Source: F23-B02 sp963625655
Lineage (GTDB): Bacteria; Bacillota; Clostridia; Oscillospirales; Oscillospiraceae
Assembly: GCA_963625655.1 (NCBI GenBank)
Contig: CAVFTS010000004.1
Location: 6,657 to 70,656, forward strand
Direction of reading: 5' to 3'
Length of the DNA stretch: 64,000 bases
Made by a program: the position numbers and the translations under genes. The notes beneath the pieces were generated by a model that worked only from the letters and a program-made list of their open reading frames with translations, searched no databases and was not told the DNA's origin. Positions 17,126 through 25,583 of this stretch are shown here, piece after piece. Within the stretch, counting starts at the first letter, position 1; every line of letters begins with the position of its first letter.

Positions 17126-17983
17126 ATGAAAAAACTGTTGCCCGTACTTTTATGCCTTGCCATAGCTGTCGGACTGTGCGCCTGCGGCGGCACCGAGGCA
17201 CCGAAAACGCCGGAGGTCACAGCAACGCCGGAGCCGGTGCGGTTTACCAAGGAGGACGGGAAGCTCGACACCGAGAGCTACTACAACCCCAACGGCATGA
17301 AATATGCCTCCGTCGAGTATAGCTATGACGGCAGCGGAAGGGTGATAAGCGAGAGACACCTCGGCCTTAACGATGCAGAGGAGGGCATACTTTCATACGA
17401 GTACCTCGACGGCGACAAGATAAGCAGCCGCAGCTATAAGCTCAGCGTCGGTGACGGCAGCTACACCGATTATTACACCGAAAGCTATGAGTACGACGAA
17501 TCGGGACTTCTCCTGTCGATAACGAGGACGGAGAGCGGTGTCGTTGCGGCACGCACCGTCTACGGCTACGACGAGAGCGGAAACCTTGTGAGCGAGAAGC
17601 GCTACGAGGGCGAGGACTTCTGCATGGCGGAGTACGATTACCGCATCGACGCAAACGGCAGAGTGATAAGCTGCACCCGCAAGGACTACATCGAGGGCGA
17701 CGGCAGCGAAAACAACTACGCATACGACAGTCAGGGCAGACTGCTCACCGACCAATGCTACGACGAAAACGGCAACGTCGTCAGCCGCACGGAGTACAGC
17801 TACGACGAAAACGGCAATGAGATAAAGCGCAGCGTGTTCGCCGAGGGCGGGGAGCTTATAAGCAGCACCGAAAAAAGCTACGAATACGACGACATCGGCA
17901 ACATCATCTGCTGCGTGACCTCGCACTCCGACGGTACGCCCGGCAGCACCGTGCGCTACACATGGCAGTACAGCAAGGGATAA
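17126..17983 (+). CDS. secreted lipoprotein with YD-type repeats
   Basis: A 285 aa surface lipoprotein. The signal MKKLLPVLLCLAIAVGL ends in a lipobox at CACGG, followed by a Pro/Thr-rich linker. The rest is made of about eight 20-22 residue repeats of the form YxYDESGNLxSxxxY, the pattern of YD/RHS repeats in a short beta-rich form. Such repeats bind sugars or fold as beta shells; no toxin domain or protease site is present, so this is not a true RHS toxin. ATG 17126 follows AAGGAGGGAG. The gene stands alone between terminators. Confidence 0.75.
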   Translation: MKKLLPVLLCLAIAVGLCACGGTEAPKTPEVTATPEPVRFTKEDGKLDTESYYNPNGMKYASVEYSYDGSGRVISERHLGLNDAEEGILSYEYLDGDKISSRSYKLSVGDGSYTDYYTESYEYDESGLLLSITRTESGVVAARTVYGYDESGNLVSEKRYEGEDFCMAEYDYRIDANGRVISCTRKDYIEGDGSENNYAYDSQGRLLTDQCYDENGNVVSRTEYSYDENGNEIKRSVFAEGGELISSTEKSYEYDDIGNIICCVTSHSDGTPGSTVRYTWQYSKG

Positions 17984-18109
17984 TTAACAAATATTTTAAA
18001 TTTATTTTCTTTTGCCTGTGTTAACATATACTCATTATATATTGTGTGCCGAGGTGTGAGAAATGCCGAAGCACACGGCTTTTGATAATTCGATTCAAGG
18101 TGATATTTG

Positions 18110-18529
18110 ATGAGGAATTGGTTTATACGTTTTATGACCGGACGCTACGGAGGCGACCAGCTTAACAGGCTTGTCTCGTTCATGAGCATCGCATTTGCGG
18201 TGCTTGCCATCATATTCAGCTTTGCCATGAGCGACAGCCCGGCCGGCAGTGTGCTTTGGGTCATAGCTCTTGCGTTTCTTGCCGTCGTATATTACCGTGC
18301 GTTTTCAAAGAACTTCAACAGACGCAGTGACGAGAATACCCGCTACCTGAGGCTCAAATACAGGGTCTCGTCGTTTGTAAGGCTCAGGCAGGAGCGTTGG
18401 AGACAGCGCAGGGAGTATAAATTCTTCACCTGCCCCTCATGCAAGACGACGCTCAGAGTGCCGAGAGGCAAGGGCAGTATTAACATAGTGTGCCGCAAGT
18501 GCGGCTACTCCTTCAGGGGCAAGAGCTGA
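18110..18529 (+). CDS. membrane protein with C-terminal zinc ribbon
   Basis: A 139 aa protein. Two transmembrane helices occupy roughly residues 22-60, a basic linker follows, and the C terminus is a zinc ribbon with CPSC and, 18 residues on, CRKC. The basic linker and zinc ribbon would face the cytoplasm. Function unknown. ATG 18110 follows CAAGGTGAT. It begins a tight cluster with the DUF5685 and J-domain genes, an arrangement known from clostridia, which suggests a chaperone or membrane quality role (inference). Confidence 0.75.
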   Translation: MRNWFIRFMTGRYGGDQLNRLVSFMSIAFAVLAIIFSFAMSDSPAGSVLWVIALAFLAVVYYRAFSKNFNRRSDENTRYLRLKYRVSSFVRLRQERWRQRREYKFFTCPSCKTTLRVPRGKGSINIVCRKCGYSFRGKS

Positions 18530-18532
18530 GCC

Positions 18533-19381
18533 ATGTTCGGCTTTGTTGCGGCGAATCCCGCCATGCTCACAAAGGACCGGTTTGCCCGATATAAGGAGTG
18601 CTACTGCGGGCTTTGCCATGCGCTCAAGGACAGGTACGGCTTTGCCGCAAAGCTGGGACTTACCTATGACATGACCTTTCTTGTACTGCTGCTCAATTCG
18701 CTGTACGAGCCGGCGGAGCTTCACGCCGAGGCGAGGTGTTCTGTGCATCCGATCTCCCGTCGGGGCTACTGGCAGTCGGAGATAAGCGACTATGCGGCGG
18801 ATATGAATGTCCTGCTTGCCTACCTAAACTGTCGGGACGACTGGAAGGACGATATGGATGTTTTGAAGCTTGCCGAGGCGAGAGCGCTGAAGAATAATGC
18901 CGAGCGGATACTTCTCATGTACCCGAGACAGGCTGCCGCAGTTAAGTCCGGCATGGAGGAGCTTGACCGCATCGAGAAAAGCATGGCGCAGGCGCCCGAC
19001 GCCGCCGCAGCCGCATTCGGCGGACTGATGGCGGAGCTGTTCGTCTGGAAAGAGGATCGCTGGAGCGGGAGACTTCGTGAGCTCGGTATGGCGCTCGGGA
19101 AATTCATTTATATTATGGATGCCTGTATTGACCTGCGGAGCGATAAGCGCTATTATAAATACAATCCACTTCTCGACCTGTACGGGCGCATCGACGAGGA
19201 GGAGCGTTTTCGGGAGATACTCGAAATGCTCATGGCCGACTGCGTAAGGAGCTTTGACGCTCTGCCCTTGGTGCGGGATGCCGACATACTGAAAAATATA
19301 CTTTGTTTCGGTGTTTGGAATAAATTCAACAAGCACTACGACATAAAAGGAGCAGTGCCTGATGGTACAAGACCCCTATAA
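18533..19381 (+). CDS. DUF5685 family protein
   Basis: A 282 aa protein opening MFGFVAANPAMLTKDRFARYKECYCGLCHALKDRYG, the signature of DUF5685. The CYCGLCHAL segment may bind a metal or heme-like cofactor. The remainder is helical and has ETD-like acidic patches; there is no signal peptide. It starts 3 nt after the zinc-ribbon gene and its end overlaps the J-domain gene by 20 bp, so the three are co-expressed. Molecular role unknown. Confidence 0.8.
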   Translation: MFGFVAANPAMLTKDRFARYKECYCGLCHALKDRYGFAAKLGLTYDMTFLVLLLNSLYEPAELHAEARCSVHPISRRGYWQSEISDYAADMNVLLAYLNCRDDWKDDMDVLKLAEARALKNNAERILLMYPRQAAAVKSGMEELDRIEKSMAQAPDAAAAAFGGLMAELFVWKEDRWSGRLRELGMALGKFIYIMDACIDLRSDKRYYKYNPLLDLYGRIDEEERFREILEMLMADCVRSFDALPLVRDADILKNILCFGVWNKFNKHYDIKGAVPDGTRPL

Positions 19382-20003
19382 GGTCCTCGGCGTCTCACCC
19401 GACGCATCAGACGAGGAGATCAAAAAAGCATACCGTGAGCTGGCGAAAAAATATCACCCGGACCGCAATCCGGGGGATGAGTATGCCGCTCAGAAGATGA
19501 ACGAAATAAACGCCGCCTATGACCAGATCAAAAACGGCAACGTGGATCAGCAAAGCGGCTACGGCTCCTACGGAGCGGGATACAACCCATTCGGCGGCTT
19601 TGGCGGCTTCGGGGGCTTCGGCGATTTCGGCACCGGCGGCGAGCAGCCGAACGATCCGCCGGAGTATCGTGCGGCGATAAACTATATGCGCAACGGCAGA
19701 TACGGCGAAGCGATAAGCGCTCTTGCGACAATCCCGGTGGCGCAGCGTGACGCAAGGTGGTACTACCTTAACGCAATGGCGAATCTGTCCGCAGGCAACA
19801 GAATTGCGGCGCTTGAAAACGCAAGGCGTGCCGTGGAGATCGAGCCGGACAACACCCGCTATCAGAAGCTTTTGGATATGCTGCAAAACAGCGGCAGGGA
19901 GTACCGTGACTATTCGGATCAGACCTCGGTCGGCTGCTGCGATCCCTGCGGCTGCTACCTCTGCTTCTCGATGTGTACTCCGTGGGGCGGTTGCTGCTGC
20001 TGA
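19362..20003 (+). CDS. J-domain protein with TPR-like region and Cys-rich tail
   Basis: A 213 aa DnaJ-type co-chaperone. The J domain covers residues 3-65 with the HPD motif in KKYHPDRNPGD. A Gly/Phe-rich stretch (residues ~68-95) follows, then a TPR-like helical pair (YRAAINYMRNGRYGEAISAL onwards). It ends in a short tail with nine cysteines in about 24 residues, CCDPCGCYLC then CCC at the end. That tail could bind metal or be acylated. It overlaps the DUF5685 gene by 20 bp, and AAAGGAG precedes ATG 19362. It is not a full DnaJ, since it lacks the zinc-finger and C-terminal substrate domains. Confidence 0.88.
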   Translation: MVQDPYKVLGVSPDASDEEIKKAYRELAKKYHPDRNPGDEYAAQKMNEINAAYDQIKNGNVDQQSGYGSYGAGYNPFGGFGGFGGFGDFGTGGEQPNDPPEYRAAINYMRNGRYGEAISALATIPVAQRDARWYYLNAMANLSAGNRIAALENARRAVEIEPDNTRYQKLLDMLQNSGREYRDYSDQTSVGCCDPCGCYLCFSMCTPWGGCCC

Positions 20004-20021
20004 CGGAATAATAGCTATAAT

Positions 20022-20048
20022 GTAAAAGGGACTGAGAGCAGTCCCTTT
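20022..20048. terminator. terminator after the J-domain gene (likely bidirectional)
   Basis: Stem AAAAGGGACT / AGTCCCTTTT with loop GAGAGC, between convergent genes. Confidence 0.85.
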
Positions 20049-20052
20049 TATA

Positions 20053-21087
20053 CTATGCAAACAGCCGCTCCGCTTCGTCGGCACAGAACTCGTCGAGGGA
20101 CGCAAAATCGACCTTCGGACGGTAACACGCCTCAAGCTCGTCGTGCAGGAGCTTTGCCTGCTCAAGGTAGCGGCAAGCCTCCGTGATAAGCGACCTTTTA
20201 AGCTCCTGACGGCGCCGCAGCTCATCCTTGTGCCTTGCGAGAGTCTCCTTCGGTACAAGCGCATCGAGCCGTATACGGCGCTTTGCCTTCGCCCCCGGCA
20301 TGAGCGATGCCGACACAAAGCCAAGCCCGCAGTCGGGCAGAAGCAGCGCCTCGGTAAGCTCCGGCAGCAGCGGCGAGCGGCAGCGGATGATGTGCCCGCC
20401 GAGGTGCCGCAGCAGCTCATCAAAGTAATATTTTTCGAGGCCGAGTCGGTCGTCGATTAGATAAATGTGTTTACATAATTCTTCGACAGTGTCGCAAAGC
20501 ACCTGCTCTCCCGTGCAGCCTATGGAGCGGATGAAGCGCTCGCTTATCCGTTTCGGGGAGCCGCTCTGTGCGCTTGAGCCGAGAGCGGCGGCGCTCCTTG
20601 CGCAGCTTTCGGCGGCGGAAACCGTATTTTTTGCGATAAGTCCAGGAATTTCGGCACTTCTTACGCTGCCTGCCGCAGAGAGATAAGCGTAGGCACTTTT
20701 GTACATTGCTCTGTATTTTTCGGTGAGCTGCGGGATGCGCTCGTCGTCGCAGTGTGCGCAGAAGCGGCCGAGGTTTACATAATCAGAATCATACCCGAAG
20801 AACCTCGGTTCGAGGATATGCGGTGCCGTGGCGTCGGCGTAGCCGATGCGCAGCTCCGGAAAGTACACGCCGTCAAGCGACTCGGGGTCGCCGGAGCAGA
20901 GTATGTAAACGGCATTAAAGCCGTGCGCTTCGGCGCTTTCGGCGAGCTTCCGCATAAAGCTTGATTTGCCGCTGCCGGGACCGCCCTTTATAAGCCGCAG
21001 GCAGTCGCCGGGGCTTGACGCAAAATCGCCGTACAGCGAGTGGAAGCCGTGGGCGGAGTTTGCGCCCAGAAAAAATTCGACAGCCAT
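20053..21087 (-). CDS. P-loop ATPase, PRK06851-like
   Basis: A 344 aa protein with Walker A GGPGSGKSSFMRKL near residue 37, followed by VYILCSGDPESLDGVYFPEL and the histidine-containing AHCDDER region. A second half repeats a similar alpha/beta arrangement with a helical tail. The pattern fits the PRK06851 hypothetical ATPase family found in spore-forming Firmicutes. The biological role is not known. ATG 21087 is preceded by GGGGGTCAA; the upstream in-frame ATG overlaps that site. Confidence 0.7.
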   Translation of the reverse strand: MAVEFFLGANSAHGFHSLYGDFASSPGDCLRLIKGGPGSGKSSFMRKLAESAEAHGFNAVYILCSGDPESLDGVYFPELRIGYADATAPHILEPRFFGYDSDYVNLGRFCAHCDDERIPQLTEKYRAMYKSAYAYLSAAGSVRSAEIPGLIAKNTVSAAESCARSAAALGSSAQSGSPKRISERFIRSIGCTGEQVLCDTVEELCKHIYLIDDRLGLEKYYFDELLRHLGGHIIRCRSPLLPELTEALLLPDCGLGFVSASLMPGAKAKRRIRLDALVPKETLARHKDELRRRQELKRSLITEACRYLEQAKLLHDELEACYRPKVDFASLDEFCADEAERLFA

Positions 21088-21161
21088 AATTTGACCCCCA
21101 TACATAAATTCAAATCATGCTATGCAGCCGACGGCGCATATGTGAAAGCAGGAGGAAAACG

Positions 21162-21803
21162 GTGAAAAAATATGTCTTTTTCGATTTCGACGGAACGCTG
21201 TTCGACACGGCGGAGGGAATAGTCAAAAGCGTGCAGTACGCACTCAGAAAGCTCGGGATAGATGCAGAGCTGAGTGAGCTTATGTGCTTTGCCGGACCTC
21301 CGCTTGAGGATATGTTCAGGCAAAAATACGGCATGGACGAGGAGACGGCGCTCAAGGCGGTCGACTGTTTCAGAGAGCGCTACAAGCCGATAGGCTGGAA
21401 GGAGTGCCGCCCATTTGACGGTGTGGCGGAGCTTCTGCTTAAGCTTCGGCAGGCGGGCATAACGATCGCCGTTGCGACCTCAAAGCCTGAGTACTTCACC
21501 AACGCCATCCTTGAAAATGCGGGACTTCTGTCTGCCGTGGACTTTGTCGGCGGCTCGCTTTTCGACGGCACGAGGGGCAAAAAGCACGAGGTCATAGCCT
21601 ACGTTTTGGAGCATTTCGGCATCTTGCCCGATGAGGCGGTGATGGTCGGCGACCGGATGTACGACGTTGACGGAGCCAAAAGGTGCGGCATGGACTGCAT
21701 AGGCGTTTCCTACGGCTACGCAGAGCCGGGCGAGCTTATGAGTCACGGCGCACTCTGCGTTGCGGACACGACGCAGGAGCTGTATGAGATACTGACGAAA
21801 TGA
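21162..21803 (+). CDS. HAD family phosphatase (phosphoglycolate phosphatase-like)
   Basis: A 213 aa HAD hydrolase. Motif I is FFDFDGTLFDT with the nucleophile Asp, motif II is VATSKPEYF, and motifs III/IV are the Lys in RGKKHEV and VMVGDRMYDVDGAKRCG. A small helical cap lies between motifs I and II, the Gph/PpaX type. GTG 21162 is chosen because GGAGG lies just upstream. The natural substrate is not evident. Confidence 0.88.
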   Translation: MKKYVFFDFDGTLFDTAEGIVKSVQYALRKLGIDAELSELMCFAGPPLEDMFRQKYGMDEETALKAVDCFRERYKPIGWKECRPFDGVAELLLKLRQAGITIAVATSKPEYFTNAILENAGLLSAVDFVGGSLFDGTRGKKHEVIAYVLEHFGILPDEAVMVGDRMYDVDGAKRCGMDCIGVSYGYAEPGELMSHGALCVADTTQELYEILTK

Positions 21804-21833
21804 AAAATGACGGTGCTTTGCGCCGTCATTTTT
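21803..21833. terminator. bidirectional terminator
   Basis: Long stem AAAAATGACGG / CCGTCATTTTT extended by inner pairs, between convergent genes. Confidence 0.88.
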
Positions 21834-22333
21834 CACGTTATCGGAAGTTTTATGATTTCAAGATCCCTGTCCATTGCGTACTTTATGGTGTTCCATGTAC
21901 CGCCGCTTTTTCCGTCGTAGCAGGCGATGAGGATGCTCGACTTATCGACCATGTAGCGGTTGCGGTCCATCATGCAGGAGGGCGTGTAGCGGTCGGACAC
22001 GAGATGCACGGCGTCGCACTCCATGAGTATCTCACGGTAGCGCCTGCGGCTTTCCGCAGGCCAGCGCTCGTCCTGCCCGTCATAGGGAACGGCTGCTTCG
22101 AGAGTTATCCCGACTCTGCGCTTTCGCAGGGCGATGACCGCCTCGGCACAGTACATATCGCAGCCGAGAGCCATGCCGCATATAAAGTGAGTCACGCCCG
22201 ATTCGCAGACCGCCTCGACGACGGAACAGAGCTTCCTTTTAAACTCGATGCACATAGGGTCGTTTTCGTTGTAGCCCCACGGAAGCTTTGCGGGTCTGTG
22301 TCCCGTAAAGCAGCAGCTTTTCCCGAAGTCCAT
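21833..22333 (-). CDS. DUF1273/SLOG family protein (YpsA-like)
   Basis: A 166 aa Rossmann-like SLOG protein. It opens CCFTGHRPAKLPWGYNE and contains THFICGMALGCDMYCAEAVI and VSDRYTPSCMMDRNRYMVD, matching YpsA-type proteins that probably bind nucleotide-derived ligands. In Bacillus, YpsA affects cell division, but no ligand is established. ATG 22333 follows GGGAGGATC; an in-frame ATG at 22351 would place the Shine-Dalgarno inside the ORF. Confidence 0.82.
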   Translation of the reverse strand: MDFGKSCCFTGHRPAKLPWGYNENDPMCIEFKRKLCSVVEAVCESGVTHFICGMALGCDMYCAEAVIALRKRRVGITLEAAVPYDGQDERWPAESRRRYREILMECDAVHLVSDRYTPSCMMDRNRYMVDKSSILIACYDGKSGGTWNTIKYAMDRDLEIIKLPIT

Positions 22334-22397
22334 TTGCGATCCTCCCTTCATACCGTAAATACATTTTATCCCATTGAGAGAAAAAAGTCAAAGGCTA

Positions 22398-22425
22398 TTG
22401 ACAAAATAGCGGAGGAGATTATAAT
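22398..22425 (+). promoter_or_regulatory. promoter of the riboflavin-transporter transcript
   Basis: TTGACA at 22398-22403, 16 nt spacer, TATAAT at 22420-22425, ending about 20 bp before the riboswitch. Confidence 0.85.
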
Positions 22426-22445
22426 GAAGTCAACCGAATAGACGT

Positions 22446-22552
22446 ATCTTCAGGGCAGGGTGCAATTCCCGACCGGCGGTAAAGTCCGCGAGCCGAAAGG
22501 CAGATCCGGTGTGATTCCGGGACCGACAGTACAGTCTGGATGGAAGAAGATG
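22446..22552 (+). promoter_or_regulatory. FMN riboswitch (RFN element)
   Basis: Starts with TCTTCAGGGCAGGGTGCAAT, continues through CCGACCGGCGGTAAAGTCC and GCGAGCCGAAAGGCAGATC, and ends GTCTGGATGGAAGAAGATG. These are the conserved junction segments of FMN aptamers. Binding of FMN should favour the terminator directly downstream and so reduce RibU synthesis when flavin is plentiful. Confidence 0.97.
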
Positions 22553-22569
22553 CTTGCGTTATCTGCGAG

Positions 22570-22605
22570 CGCCTGAAAGATATTATCTTTCGGGCGATTA
22601 TTTTT
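22570..22605 (+). terminator. expression-platform terminator of the FMN riboswitch
   Basis: Arms 22570-22581 and 22585-22596 form a 12 bp stem with one G-U pair, followed by ATTATTTTTC. The ribU Shine-Dalgarno CGGAGG comes just after it. Confidence 0.88.
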
Positions 22606-22621
22606 CTCGGAGGTAACAAAA

Positions 22622-23377
22622 ATGGAAAATCTGAAAAGCCTGTACTTGCAGGTGAAGGACAATCTCAGCTTTGTCCTGACCTGTCTTGTGGTGTTTGCGG
22701 CGCTTTTTGCGCTTGCGTTCATCTTTGAGCGCTGTGTGCTGAAGCAGCGGAAAAAGCTCGGCAGTACGCACTTTCTTGCGTACACCGCAATTTTCTCCGC
22801 AATGGCGGGAGTTTTGATGTTCATTGAGATACCGCTGTTTTTCGCTCCCGCATTCTACGAGATCGACCTCAGCGAGATCCCCATAATGATCTGCACCTTC
22901 TACCTCGGACCCGTGGCGGGCGTTGTGGCGGAGCTGCTCAAGATCATTGTGAAGCTGGCATTTAAGGGTACGACGACCGCATTTGTCGGCGACTTTGCGA
23001 ACTTCGTCGTCGGCTGCTCCTTCGTGCTTCCGGCGTCCTGCATATACCATCTCAAAAAGAGCAAGAAGTCGGCACTTTGGGGCATGGTTGCCGGCACCGC
23101 CGTGATGACGGTGTTCGGAAGCCTGTTCAATGCGGTGTATCTTCTGCCTGCGTTTTCCAAGCTTTTCGGACTGCCGCTCGATGCGATAATCGCCATGGGC
23201 GGAGACGTGAACTCTGCGATAAACAGTGTATCGACCTTGGTGCTGTTTGCCGTCGTGCCGTTTAATCTCCTGAAGGGCGTCATAGTTACGGTCATCACCA
23301 TGCTGCTGTATAAGCGGGTATCGCCGCTGCTGCACAAGGGCGACGACAGGCTCCGCCAAAGACACGCAAAACCCTGA
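22622..23377 (+). CDS. ribU: riboflavin ECF transporter S component
   Basis: Membrane substrate-binding subunit of an energy-coupling-factor importer for riboflavin, 251 aa. After an N-terminal helix (residues ~13-38), the conserved FLAYTAIFSAMAGVLMFIEIPLFFAPAFYEIDLSEIPI matches the RibU substrate site, and GPVAGVVAELLKIIVKLAFKGTTTAFVGDFANFVVGC follows. Five to six helices are predicted. The FMN riboswitch directly upstream supports the substrate. The shared EcfA/T module is not in this window. Confidence 0.94.
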   Translation: MENLKSLYLQVKDNLSFVLTCLVVFAALFALAFIFERCVLKQRKKLGSTHFLAYTAIFSAMAGVLMFIEIPLFFAPAFYEIDLSEIPIMICTFYLGPVAGVVAELLKIIVKLAFKGTTTAFVGDFANFVVGCSFVLPASCIYHLKKSKKSALWGMVAGTAVMTVFGSLFNAVYLLPAFSKLFGLPLDAIIAMGGDVNSAINSVSTLVLFAVVPFNLLKGVIVTVITMLLYKRVSPLLHKGDDRLRQRHAKP

Positions 23378-23382
23378 GCTTT

Positions 23383-24253
23383 TTAAGTAACGGCTGAGAG
23401 CCTGCGGATGCTTAAAAACAGGTTGAGGCATTCGTTAAAGTAGATTATCGCAATATAGCCCGTGAGAGAGTAGACGGGCAGCAGCTTCCACACGAGCAGA
23501 ACGCCGAGGGCGGCGTCGAGAATGTTTATCCCCATGCTCCACAGCTGCTGACCGAGACCCTTCAGGCAGCCGTCCACCACCGTGTCGAGGTACATGATCG
23601 GGATGAGCGGAGAAAGTATACGGATGTAGTACCCCGCCTCGGACGAGGAGTAGACGCTAAGACCGATCTTTTCGCCGAAAATGAACAGCAAGAGAGCCAC
23701 GGTTACGGAGTAGCCGAGGCTCTTTTTTATCAGAGAGCGGACGCAGCGGGTGATTTCGCTCCTGTCGTCACGCATCTGAGCCTCGGTAAGCTCCGGGACA
23801 ATAAGCTCCGAGAGCGCCGAAAGCAGGCAGGCGGGGAAGGCGATGACGGGCATGACCATGCCCTGCACCGTGCCGTATGCCGACAGAGAACGGTTGGCGG
23901 TGCAGCCGGACGCCTTGAGTCCCCTCGGAACGAGCAGGTGCTCCAGCGTCGAAAGCGCACTTCTTGCGTAAGCGGAAAAGGCGAGAGGCAGCGCAAGGCG
24001 CAGAGGCGACCGCAGAATCTCTGCCGCAGCCAAGCTCCTCGGAGACGAGCCTTGTTGCGGCAAAGCGCACGCCGGAGATGGCGAAGGTGCTGCCCAGAAG
24101 GCCGACCGACAGTACAAGTCCGAAGAGACCTATCCCGGCAGCGCCGATGCGCACCGAGAGCCACACCCTGTACGCCATGGAAATAAGGCTCATCAGCAGG
24201 GAGGTGCCGGTGAGCAGAGCCGTATTAAAAATCAAGCGCTTTTTTCTGACCAT
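23383..24253 (-). pseudogene. broken SpoVB/MATE-like polysaccharide flippase
   Basis: Two reading frames join into parts of one flippase of the SpoVB/MurJ-type MATE family. The first frame from ATG 24253 gives about 70 residues of a typical N terminus (RLIFNTALLTGTSLLMSLIS ... TRLVSEELG). The second frame continues from about 24030 to 23383 with typical C-terminal helices (ALPLAFSAYARSALSTLEHL ... SLTGYIAIIYFNECLNLFLS). Intact relatives have roughly 450-500 residues; here the two parts sum to about 290. An internal deletion of well over 100 codons plus a frame change near 24010-24050 explains this. Loss of function is likely. Confidence 0.82.
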
Positions 24254-24326
24254 GGAAAAGCCTATGAGCCGGGTCGGAAAATATGCGTAAAACCGCCGGA
24301 GACATTGAATCTCCGGCGGTTACCGT

Positions 24327-25583
24327 TTAGTTTTGGACGTTGTAGATCTTTTTGACGTGCTTTGCGCCGAAGCCGATGACGAATATCGCCGCAAGCAGGT
24401 TTATGAACATTGCGGAGGATATTATGGCACGCACGGGCAAAAACTCCGCCAAGGCTCCGGCGATGAGCTGACCGCAGAGAGTGCCCAAGGTGTTCAGCGT
24501 ACCGAAGGTGCCGTTAAAGCGACCCTTGCGCTCGTCGGGAACGTAGTGCTGTGTTGCGGATATGCGAATGTTGTAGCTCGTAACGCCGAGGATGCCCACG
24601 CAGAAGCACATTATCATCATCACCCACACGGGGCAATACAGGTAGCTGCCCTCCAAAAAGGCCAAGATGATGTAGACAAACAGTGCAATCACAAATTTTC
24701 TTTGCACCGGCAGACGCACCTTGTAGTGGATAATGCCGCCGATGCCCCGTCCGACCGCCATCATGCCCCAGACCATCATGTAGACGTATTCGCCGTTGTG
24801 AAAGGTGCTTTTGAAGTAGGGAAGGGTCAGTGACCCCGTGGCGCCTCCGGCAAAGGAGGAAAAGACAAAGTATATCGCAATGGCAAGCAGACCCTTTTCA
24901 CTGTACAGATACTCCATGCCCTTGCGAAAGTCGGAGACAAAGCGGCGTATCCCGCCGTTTGTCTCGTCCGTACTCTGCTTTTGCTTTTCTATGTACTTTT
25001 CCTCGGCGCCGATGCGGGTCTCCATGACCGCCGCAATGAAGTAGGTGCAGGTGTTAAAGAGAAACAGCGGCACTATTCCGACGGAGTTGTATACGAGTGC
25101 GGAGATGGGGATCATTATCATTGCGAGGGTCTCAAGCGTGCTTGCGATGGAGTAGGCCTTCGAGTAGTTGCCCTCCGTGATGAGCAGGGGATAGAAGCTG
25201 TCGTAGGCAACGTAGTAGACGCTGCTTATGGTGCCGAGCAGGAAGCATCCTACTGCCAGTATCGGGAAGCTGAAAAGATCCAGCATGAGTATCGCCGCCA
25301 TTATGAGATACAGAGCGGAGCTTATAAAATCAAGGGTGTAGATGGTGCGTTTTCGGGAAAAGCGGTCAAGAAACGGACCGCACAGCACCGGGACGACCGC
25401 ATTCGGCAGCATATAAATAACATTGTACAGGGCAAACATGAAGGTGGACTTCGTGTAGTCAAGTACGAGCAGACTCATGGCAAAGCCCGACAGCGCACTG
25501 CCGAGCATGGACACCACGCTGCCGAGCGTGATTATCGTAAAATCCTTTGTCCAAAGGGGGTTAGGGCTCAGTTCCTTATTCAT
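24327..25583 (-). CDS. MFS transporter
   Basis: A 418 aa major facilitator protein with about twelve hydrophobic helices. The A-motif-like loop CGPFLDRFSRKRTIYTLD lies between helices 2 and 3. The layout resembles MFS_1/MFS_3-type drug or small-molecule exporters of Firmicutes. ATG 25583 overlaps the stop of the upstream HAD gene as ATGA, and AAAGGAAAA precedes it, so it is the third gene in an operon with the P-type-ATPase-like and HAD genes. The substrate is unknown. Confidence 0.88.
   Translation of the reverse strand: MNKELSPNPLWTKDFTIITLGSVVSMLGSALSGFAMSLLVLDYTKSTFMFALYNVIYMLPNAVVPVLCGPFLDRFSRKRTIYTLDFISSALYLIMAAILMLDLFSFPILAVGCFLLGTISSVYYVAYDSFYPLLITEGNYSKAYSIASTLETLAMIMIPISALVYNSVGIVPLFLFNTCTYFIAAVMETRIGAEEKYIEKQKQSTDETNGGIRRFVSDFRKGMEYLYSEKGLLAIAIYFVFSSFAGGATGSLTLPYFKSTFHNGEYVYMMVWGMMAVGRGIGGIIHYKVRLPVQRKFVIALFVYIILAFLEGSYLYCPVWVMMIMCFCVGILGVTSYNIRISATQHYVPDERKGRFNGTFGTLNTLGTLCGQLIAGALAEFLPVRAIISSAMFINLLAAIFVIGFGAKHVKKIYNVQN

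Noticed and set aside
17126..17983. RHS toxin
   Set aside because: The repeats are YD-like, but there is no RHS core, no C-terminal toxin and no immunity gene.
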